Below, piece after piece: positions 58,009 to 64,000 of a stretch of 64,000 nt of DNA. A program made the translations under genes and the position numbers. This DNA is from Microbacterium sp. Leaf288 (GTDB taxonomy: Bacteria; Actinomycetota; Actinomycetes; Actinomycetales; Microbacteriaceae). The stretch is taken from assembly GCF_001422925.1 (NCBI RefSeq), contig NZ_LMNI01000010.1:186001-250000 (forward strand). Reading direction: 5' to 3'. A model generated the notes under the pieces. It made no database searches, was not told the DNA's origin, and saw only the letters and a program-made list of their open reading frames with translations. Every line of letters begins with the position of its first letter. Position 1 is the stretch's first letter.

Positions 58009-59139
58009 ATGACGCACACCCTGACACCCACAGCGGATCTCGCCACCGATATCGAGGATGTCGCGCGACTGCTGACCCCTGACGGCGAGCGCATCGCCGA
58101 CCCCGAGCTCGATCGCTGGGTGGCCGACGTCGACGCCGCGACACTGCGCGGCCTCTACCGCGACATGGTTCTCCTGCGGCGCATCGACACCGAGGGCGTC
58201 GCTCTGCAGCGGCAGGGCCAGCTGGGCCTGTGGCCGCCTTGTCAGGGCCAGGAGGCCACCCAGATCGGCACCGCACGCGCCCTCCGCGCCGATGACTTCG
58301 CCTTCCCGAGCTACCGCGAGACCGGCGTCGTCTACGCCCGTGGCGGCAAGCCCGCGGACTTCGTGCTCGCCTGGCGTGGCGAGGAGCACTCCACCTACAA
58401 CCCCTACGACATCAACACCGCCACGCAGCAGATCATCATCGGCGCGCAGGCGCTGCACGCTGTCGGCTACGCGATGGGCGTGCAGCGCGACGGCACCGAC
58501 CAGGTGTCGGTCGCCTACTTCGGCGACGGCGCGTCGAGCCAGGGCGACGTCAACGAGGCGATGGTGTTCGCCTCCTCCTTCCGTGCGCCCGTGGTGTTCG
58601 TGTGCACCAACAACCAGTGGGCGATCTCGGAGCCCGTCACGGTGCAGGCGAAGTTCCCGATCGCCGGGCGTGCCCCGGGCTTCGGCATCCCCAGCATGCG
58701 CGTCGACGGCAACGACGTGCTGGCGTGCTTCGCGGCGATGCGCTGGGCGCTCGACAACGCGCGCCGCGGCAACGGCCCCGCCTTCATCGAGGCGGTCACC
58801 TACCGCATGGGCCCGCACACCACGTCGGACGACCCGACCCGGTACCGCGACAAGGAAGAGGTCGACAAGTGGCGCCGCCGCGACCCGATCGCGCGCGTCG
58901 AGGCACTCCTGCGGTCGCGCGGCGAGTTCGACGAGGCGTTCGTGACGAGCGTCGAGCACGATGCCGATGCCCTCGCCGCGGCCGTGCGCGAGGCGGCGAC
59001 GACCGCGAAGACCCGCGACCCGCTGACCGTGCTCGACAACGTCTACGCGGATCCCCACTCGGGCCTCGCGGAGCAGCGCGAATGGTTCGGCGCGTACCTC
59101 GACGGGTTCGCCCCGGCAGCCGAGGGGGTGCGACGATGA
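58009..59139 (+). CDS. 2-oxoacid dehydrogenase E1 component, alpha subunit
   Basis: The thiamine-diphosphate subunit that decarboxylates a 2-oxoacid (pyruvate or branched-chain). 376 residues. The ThDP/Mg motif runs from GDGASSQGDVNE to CTNNQWAIS; FAFPSYRETGV, LYRDMVLLRRIDTE and YRMGPHTTSDDP are family hallmarks. It is grouped with the BkdA/PdhA heterotetrameric type. The Lrp-family neighbour favours branched-chain substrates. ATG 58009 is chosen: GAGGAG is eight bases away, too close for ATG 58003. Confidence 0.94.
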   Translation: MTHTLTPTADLATDIEDVARLLTPDGERIADPELDRWVADVDAATLRGLYRDMVLLRRIDTEGVALQRQGQLGLWPPCQGQEATQIGTARALRADDFAFPSYRETGVVYARGGKPADFVLAWRGEEHSTYNPYDINTATQQIIIGAQALHAVGYAMGVQRDGTDQVSVAYFGDGASSQGDVNEAMVFASSFRAPVVFVCTNNQWAISEPVTVQAKFPIAGRAPGFGIPSMRVDGNDVLACFAAMRWALDNARRGNGPAFIEAVTYRMGPHTTSDDPTRYRDKEEVDKWRRRDPIARVEALLRSRGEFDEAFVTSVEHDADALAAAVREAATTAKTRDPLTVLDNVYADPHSGLAEQREWFGAYLDGFAPAAEGVRR

Positions 59140-60146
59140 CGCAGCTGACGATGGCGAAGGCCATCAACGAAGGACTCCGCCGCGCGATGGCGGAGGACGA
59201 CAAGGTCCTCGTCATGGGCGAGGACATCGGAAAGCTCGGCGGCGTCTTCCGCATCACCGACGGCCTCCTCGACCAGTTCGGGGCGCAGCGCGTGGTCGAC
59301 ACGCCGCTCGCCGAGGCCGGCATCATGGGCACCGCCGTGGGGCTCGCGTTCCGCGGCTACCGGCCCGTCGTCGAGATCCAGTTCGACGGCTTCGTGTACC
59401 CGGCGTTCGACCAGATCGTGTGCCAGGTCGCGAAGCTGCACTACCGCACGCGCGGCAATGTGAAGATGCCGATCACGATCCGCATCCCGTGGGCAGGTGG
59501 CGTGGGTGCCGCGGAACACCACTCGGAGTCGCCCGAGGCCTACTTCGTGCACACGTCGGGCCTGCGTGTGATCGCCGTGTCGAACCCGCAGGACGCCTAC
59601 GTCATGCTGCGGCAGGCGATCGCGTCCGACGACCCGGTGGTCTACTTCGAGCCCAAGCGGCTGTACCACACCAAGGGCGAGGTCGACCTCGACGTCCAGC
59701 TCGCGGACGCCCCGCCGATGGGCCTGGCCCGCGTCGCCCGCGAGGGCAGCGACGTCACGCTGCTGACCTACGGCTCACAGGTGCTCACGGCCCTGGACGC
59801 CGCCACGGCGGCCGAGGACGACGGCGTCTCGATCGAGGTCATCGATCTGCGCTCGATCTCGCCGGTGGACTACCGCACGGTGACCGCCTCCGTCCGCAAG
59901 ACCGGGCGCGTCGTGGTCACCCACGAGGCCGCCCGCGAGGCGGGCGTCGGCGCCGAACTGGTCGCGAGCGTCACCGAGCGCTGCTTCAACTATCTCGAGG
60001 CGGCGCCGCAGCGCGTCACCGGGCATGACATCCCTTACCCGCCCGCGAAGCTCGAGAAGCACCACCTGCCCGACCTCGACCGGATCCTCGACGCCGTCGA
60101 CCGCGTCATGGACCGGCCGAACAGCCTGAGCGGGGTGCTGGACTGA
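59136..60146 (+). CDS. 2-oxoacid dehydrogenase E1 component, beta subunit
   Basis: 336 residues. It forms the alpha2beta2 E1 with the preceding gene. VMGEDIGKLGGVFRIT, DTPLAEAGIMGTAVGLA, and the pocket segment RIPWAGGVGAAEHHSES are typical; the C-terminal transketolase-like domain has IEVIDLRSISPVD. ATGA overlap with E1 alpha and TGATG overlap with E2 indicate equal, coupled expression. Confidence 0.95.
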   Translation: MTQLTMAKAINEGLRRAMAEDDKVLVMGEDIGKLGGVFRITDGLLDQFGAQRVVDTPLAEAGIMGTAVGLAFRGYRPVVEIQFDGFVYPAFDQIVCQVAKLHYRTRGNVKMPITIRIPWAGGVGAAEHHSESPEAYFVHTSGLRVIAVSNPQDAYVMLRQAIASDDPVVYFEPKRLYHTKGEVDLDVQLADAPPMGLARVAREGSDVTLLTYGSQVLTALDAATAAEDDGVSIEVIDLRSISPVDYRTVTASVRKTGRVVVTHEAAREAGVGAELVASVTERCFNYLEAAPQRVTGHDIPYPPAKLEKHHLPDLDRILDAVDRVMDRPNSLSGVLD

Positions 60147-61549
60147 TGGCGATGCAGGACTTCACGCTCCCCGACCTCGGGGAAGGACTCCCCGAAGCCG
60201 AGCTCGTGCAGTGGCTCGTCGCCGTCGGCGACACGGTCACCCTCAACCAGACCATCGCCGAGGTCGAGACCGCGAAGGCCGTCGTCGAATTGCCGTCCCC
60301 GTACGCCGGCACCATCACGGCACTGCACGCCGAAGCGGGCGATGTCGTCGCGGTCGGCTCGGTGCTGATCTCCTTCGACCTCGGCGGAACGGATGCTGCA
60401 TCGCCGGCGCCCGCCTCGGAAACCCAGGCCTCCGCCCCGGAGCTCGCGGCGAGCGCGCCGGCCGAGGCGGCGAAATCCGAGCCCAACCTCGTGGGCTACG
60501 GCGCCACGCCCCAGGGGGCCGGGCGCCCGCAGCGCCGCGCGCGTGTCGCGGGCTCGGTGGCCGCGGCATCCGACACCGCCGTCCTCGAGGCGGCTCCGCA
60601 CGACGCGATCCAGTTCGCCGACGTCGTGGAACGCCCGGTCGAGCGCCCGCGTTCGACACCGCCGGTGCGGCAGCTCGCCAAGCAGCTGGGCATCGACCTG
60701 GCCCTCGTCGAGGCGAGCGGCGCGTCCGGCGTCATCACGCGTGCCGACGTCGAGGCCTACGCGACCCGCGTGGGCGCCACGGCGACGGCGCCGGCTGCGG
60801 CCGAGCCCGTCGAGACCTTCGAGATGCCGATGCCGGCCGCCGCGGGGGAGCGCACGACGCGCACGCCGATCCGCGGGGTGCGGCGCATGACCGCGGACGC
60901 GATGGTGCGCAGCGCCTTCACCGCTCCGCACGTCACGACGTTCCTGACGGTCGACGTGACGGCGACGAGCGAGCTCATCGCCTCGCTGAAGGGCGACCGC
61001 GACCTGCAGGAGCATCGGATCGGGATCATGGCTGTGGCGGCGAAGGCCGTGTGCCTCGCGCTGGGCCGCCACCCCGGCCTCAACTCGAAGTGGGACGACG
61101 AGGCGGGCGAGATCGTCGAACACCACTATGTGAACCTCGGCATCGCCGCCGCGACCGGGCGCGGGCTCGTGGTGCCGAACATCCGCGATGCCCAGGAGCT
61201 GACGCTGGCCGAACTGGCCGACGCCATCCGCGGGCTCGCGGAGACCGCGCGCGCGGGCAAGACGTCGCCGGCCGACATGATGGGCGGCACGTTCTCGATC
61301 ACGAACGTCGGTGTGTTCGGCGTCGACGCCGGGACGCCGATCATCAACCCCGGAGAGGCGGGCATCCTCGCGCTCGGCGCGGTGCGCCGCCAGCCCTGGG
61401 AGCATCGCCGCGAGATCGCGCTGCGCGATGTCATGACGCTCGCTCTGTCGTTCGATCACCGGCTGGTCGACGGCGAGCAGGGGTCGCGGTTCCTGGTCGA
61501 TGTCGCGGGCATCCTCCGCGAGCCCGGGCGTGCGATGCTGTTGCGCTGA
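60146..61549 (+). CDS. 2-oxoacid dehydrogenase E2 acyltransferase
   Basis: Transfers the acyl group to CoA and forms the core of the complex. 467 residues: one lipoyl domain with Lys44 in VETAKAVVE, an Ala/Pro-rich linker (about 85-125), a second linker, an E1/E3-binding domain (PPVRQLAKQLGIDLALVEASG, from about 172), and the catalytic domain ending in LSFDHRLVDGEQ, with the catalytic His and Asp. A dihydrolipoyl dehydrogenase (E3) gene does not follow, so E3 must be shared from elsewhere. Confidence 0.95.
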   Translation: MAMQDFTLPDLGEGLPEAELVQWLVAVGDTVTLNQTIAEVETAKAVVELPSPYAGTITALHAEAGDVVAVGSVLISFDLGGTDAASPAPASETQASAPELAASAPAEAAKSEPNLVGYGATPQGAGRPQRRARVAGSVAAASDTAVLEAAPHDAIQFADVVERPVERPRSTPPVRQLAKQLGIDLALVEASGASGVITRADVEAYATRVGATATAPAAAEPVETFEMPMPAAAGERTTRTPIRGVRRMTADAMVRSAFTAPHVTTFLTVDVTATSELIASLKGDRDLQEHRIGIMAVAAKAVCLALGRHPGLNSKWDDEAGEIVEHHYVNLGIAAATGRGLVVPNIRDAQELTLAELADAIRGLAETARAGKTSPADMMGGTFSITNVGVFGVDAGTPIINPGEAGILALGAVRRQPWEHRREIALRDVMTLALSFDHRLVDGEQGSRFLVDVAGILREPGRAMLLR

Positions 61550-61556
61550 CGAGCCG

Positions 61557-61591
61557 CTGACCGGCCGGCACCTTGGGGGCCGGCCGGTCAG
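61557..61591. terminator. Terminator between E2 and phosphoesterase genes
   Basis: A 13-bp perfect stem CTGACCGGCCGGC/GCCGGCCGGTCAG with a nine-base loop, 7 bases after the E2 stop. It overlaps the end of the convergent phosphoesterase gene, so it can end both transcripts. Confidence 0.75.
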
Positions 61592-63405
61592 TCCATCTTC
61601 GGGTAGAAGAGTCCGAGCCCGTGCTTGTGCAGCACGTCATATGCCTCGGCGTAGGTCTCGGGCTCCGCGGAGCCGGGAGCCGCATAGCGCGCGAGCAGCA
61701 GACCCAGCAGGCCGCGTCCGGGCGGGCTGAGCGGCTTGTGCCTGTGGGGGCCGTGCTCGAGGTCGCTCACCTCGTCCTCGGCCGGATTCGGCGGCACGTA
61801 CATCGGGTGCACCACCGGCCAGGTGGCGGGGTCGCGGGGAGTGTCGAGGTTCACGATCGAGAACAGGTCGCGCGCCTCAGCGTCGCGCCTCGTCAGCGGG
61901 CGCAGCCCGTGCAGCCGGGCCAGCGTGGCGACCACCGCCGCGTGATGCATCTCGTCGTGCACGATCGTGCCGGCCCGCGTGTAGGCCGACACCGCGATCG
62001 CCGGCACGCGCACCCCGAGACGGTCGAACGCGAAGCCCATCTCGCCAGGTTCGTCGTCGGCGACGGGGGGCGTCGCCGGGGGAGGCGGCACGTGGTCGTA
62101 CGTCCCGCCGTGCTCGTCGAAGGTGATCAGCAGCATCGTGTTCATCGCGTTCGATCCGTCCGCCGTCGCGCTCGCCTTGATCGCGTCGTAGACGTCGGCC
62201 ACGAGCTTCTCGCCCGCGCGCACGTCGGACACGGCGGAGTCGACGACCGTGGAGCCGTCGACATCGCTCTCGCGGAGAGCGCCGAACGGCGGATGGAAGT
62301 CGTTGTGGTTGTAGACGAGCCGCGGCTCGATGAACGCGTACGCCGGCAGCTTCCCCGCCTTCGCGTCGTCGAAGAACTCCGACATGTGGCCGAATCGCCC
62401 GGTGCGCCAGTGCTTCTCCAGCACCGGGGCGTGCAGGATGCCGGTGAGCGAGACGAGCTGCATCTCGTCGAAGTACACCTTCCAGGGGATTCCGGCTTCC
62501 TCGAGCCGGTTGAAGATCGTCGGCGTCGTGGCGGCGTCGAGCCACTTGTCGTAGCCTCCGCCGTGCTTGTTGGTGACGAAGCCGTGCGACGTCGACGCGT
62601 GGAAGAACGAGCGGTTGCAGTACGTCTGCGACGGCACCGCCGCGAACCACGCGTCGAAGACCGCGAAACCCTTCGCGAGGGTCGACAGCACCGGGAGCTG
62701 CTCGGGGGAGAAGCCGCCCATGATGTGCGACGCCTCGTCGATCGTGGGCTCCTTGCCGTGGCGCAGCCGCGTCAGGTTGTTCCAGTAGTCGTGGAGGAAG
62801 CCCTCCATCGTCGGCGCGGTGCCGGACGGCGGCGCGTTGAACGGGGCGGCCATGTCGCCCACCTGGCTCGCGGCGTTGTCCCGCGGGTCGACCACGCCGA
62901 ACAGCTGCGTGTTGACGTGCGGGAACTCCTCGCCGGGATCCGGGTCGGGCCGAGCCATCACGTCGTCGGTGGGTCCCGAATAGGCGTGCACGGCGACGCG
63001 CTCGCCGGAGGGCGCGGTGTTGGCGTAGTCGCCGAACGCGAGCCCGTCGAAGGTGGCGCCCTCTGGCAGGTTCTCGGGCGTGTAGAGCCATCCCAGGAGG
63101 TTGTCGAACGACCGGTTCTCGCCCATCAGGACGACGACGTGATCGAAGCCCGGCTCTGATCGCGGCGGCACGGCGCCGAAGTCGACCGCCCCCTCGCGAT
63201 ACCCGATCGTGTGGCCGATGGAGGCGCCGGCCGCGGCGCCCACGGCGCCGCCCACGACCAGGCCCGCCGCGGCGACACCGCCGAGCTTCAGGAAGTCCCG
63301 CCGCGAGCTGGCGTCGCCCGACGCCGGCGCACGTGACTCCGCGGGCGTGTCGGTGGCGTCGACGTGCCTCGCCCCGGCGTCGTCGTGCTGGCCATGCCCC
63401 GTCAT
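61588..63405 (-). CDS. Tat-exported phosphoesterase (phospholipase C / acid phosphatase family)
   Basis: 605 residues. A twin-arginine signal, SRRDFLK at 34-40, is followed by a hydrophobic run (LGGVAAAGLVVGGAVGAAAG), so a folded protein leaves the cell. The family marker GENRSFDN comes soon after, with FVTNKHGGGYDKW, IEPRLVYNHND and TFDEHGGTYDHVPPP (metal-site residues) in the usual order. Members are phospholipases C or acid phosphatases; the substrate is uncertain. A TAGTCT on the minus strand (63415-63420) lies nine bases before the ATG, so the leader would be a few bases at most. Confidence 0.9.
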   Translation of the reverse strand: MTGHGQHDDAGARHVDATDTPAESRAPASGDASSRRDFLKLGGVAAAGLVVGGAVGAAAGASIGHTIGYREGAVDFGAVPPRSEPGFDHVVVLMGENRSFDNLLGWLYTPENLPEGATFDGLAFGDYANTAPSGERVAVHAYSGPTDDVMARPDPDPGEEFPHVNTQLFGVVDPRDNAASQVGDMAAPFNAPPSGTAPTMEGFLHDYWNNLTRLRHGKEPTIDEASHIMGGFSPEQLPVLSTLAKGFAVFDAWFAAVPSQTYCNRSFFHASTSHGFVTNKHGGGYDKWLDAATTPTIFNRLEEAGIPWKVYFDEMQLVSLTGILHAPVLEKHWRTGRFGHMSEFFDDAKAGKLPAYAFIEPRLVYNHNDFHPPFGALRESDVDGSTVVDSAVSDVRAGEKLVADVYDAIKASATADGSNAMNTMLLITFDEHGGTYDHVPPPPATPPVADDEPGEMGFAFDRLGVRVPAIAVSAYTRAGTIVHDEMHHAAVVATLARLHGLRPLTRRDAEARDLFSIVNLDTPRDPATWPVVHPMYVPPNPAEDEVSDLEHGPHRHKPLSPPGRGLLGLLLARYAAPGSAEPETYAEAYDVLHKHGLGLFYPKMD

Positions 63406-63435
63406 GGTCCGTCCAGACTATGCCCCTCGGCGGCC

Positions 63436-64000
63436 TCAGGCGGTCAGTGAGGCGTGCGCCATCGTGCGCAGGATGCCGCGTACATCGCGCTCGCCGGGGC
63501 GCGACCGCGACGCGCGAACCGTGTGGGGCGTCGAGTTGATGAGGCCGAAGCAGGCGTGTGCGCGTACGCGCAGGTCGTCCTCGTCCCGGTCCGGGTGGAC
63601 GGTGGAGAGGATGCCGATCCACACCTCCACATACTCCCGCTGCAGACGGCGCACGGTGTGGCGGTCGTCGTCGCTGAGGCTCGCGAGATCGCGGTCCTGC
63701 ACGCGGATGACGTCGGCGTCGCGCAGCGCGAACTCCACGTGGAAGGCGATGATCGCGTCCAACTGGTCGGCGGCCTCGTGATGAGCCGAGATCACCGTGC
63801 GCCCGCCCGCCAGCAGCCGCTCGCTCACCTCGACGAGAATGGCGCCGAGCAGCGCCTGTTTGTTGGCGAAGTGGCGGTAGAGGGCGGGACCGCTGACGCC
63901 GACGGCTCCGCCGATGTCTTCGAGACTGACGCCGCTGAAGCCGCGTTCGGCGAAGAGGGCCGCCGCCTCGTGGAGGATCGCCGCGTGGCGGTCGGCCTTC
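63436..64000 (-). CDS. TetR-family regulator, N-terminus outside window
   Basis: The frame is open from the window edge at 64000 (5' side) to the stop at 63436. The visible part begins inside the DNA-binding domain: AAALFAERGFSGVSLEDIGG, then AVGVSGPALYRHFANKQALL, the TetR helix-turn-helix. A helical ligand-binding domain follows (about 130 residues). Initiator codon and promoter are not in the window. The target is unknown; the divergent or upstream gene would be the first guess. Confidence 0.9.
   Translation of the reverse strand, partial: KADRHAAILHEAAALFAERGFSGVSLEDIGGAVGVSGPALYRHFANKQALLGAILVEVSERLLAGGRTVISAHHEAADQLDAIIAFHVEFALRDADVIRVQDRDLASLSDDDRHTVRRLQREYVEVWIGILSTVHPDRDEDDLRVRAHACFGLINSTPHTVRASRSRPGERDVRGILRTMAHASLTA

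Overview
The window is about 64 kb of very GC-rich chromosomal DNA. It is almost entirely coding and is made of core metabolism. RbpA, WhiA, RapZ, OpcA, a type-B L31 protein, the uvrB-uvrA-uvrC order and frequent CGGATGCC/GGCATCCG words in non-coding DNA all point to an actinobacterium. The gene order and small lineage-specific proteins suggest Microbacteriaceae, probably Microbacterium or a close relative. That placement is inferred from remembered gene content; no search was run. I see no rRNA, tRNA, CRISPR array, transposase, phage gene or integration site.

Layout. 1-2332: the end of a sensor kinase, a membrane protein with a decayed GGDEF-like domain, and a convergent response regulator. 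2784-12934: coaE, a Gly-rich protein, then excision repair (uvrB, uvrA, uvrC) interrupted by a divergent small-protein/marR pair, then rapZ. 13004-18659: whiA, Mn/Fe superoxide dismutase, the glycolytic block gap-pgk-tpiA, secG and rbpA. 18724-26938 (minus strand): the pentose phosphate operon tkt-tal-pgi-zwf-opcA-pgl, with genes overlapping by 3-4 bases or closely spaced. 27273-29750: ctaB and ctaA (heme O and heme A synthesis) around a small membrane protein. 30009-34090: the suf Fe-S assembly operon (sufB, sufD, Rieske protein, sufC) and a SufT-like gene, without sufR, sufS or sufU. 34151-38323: a serine beta-lactamase-like lipoprotein, a MalY/PatB aminotransferase and an MFS transporter. 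38373-43291 (minus): a siderophore uptake operon (binding lipoprotein, two permeases, ATPase, siderophore-interacting reductase) behind two iron-box palindromes. 43472-48866: bioY, an ABC-F protein, a SURF1-family protein with two small genes, a DUF4190 protein and a FabG-like reductase. 48896-54008: a hydrolase, serB, divergent glgC/glgA, an ABC ATPase and rpmE2. 54072-57837: an exonuclease, a hydrolase, a CGNR regulator divergent from an EamA exporter, and an Lrp regulator. 58009-61549: a branched-chain/pyruvate-type 2-oxoacid dehydrogenase operon (E1 alpha, E1 beta, E2). 61588-64000: a Tat-exported phosphoesterase and a truncated TetR regulator.

How the genes fit together. The carbon genes form one flow: the pentose phosphate operon and the glycolytic block face each other around a strong bidirectional terminator, glgC/glgA store surplus glucose, and the 2-oxoacid dehydrogenase feeds acyl-CoA into central metabolism. 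CtaA, CtaB and the SURF1 protein serve cytochrome oxidase assembly. The siderophore operon and suf operon handle iron and Fe-S supply.

The clearest cross-window signal is at the start codons. At least 14 genes have a TANNNT -10 hexamer only 6-8 bases before their ATG or GTG, which predicts leaderless mRNAs. Several operators can also be read directly: a MarR palindrome, two DtxR/IdeR-type boxes and a three-half-site Lrp-type region on the dehydrogenase promoter. I found no convincing previously undescribed multi-gene system. The most interesting items are regulatory.
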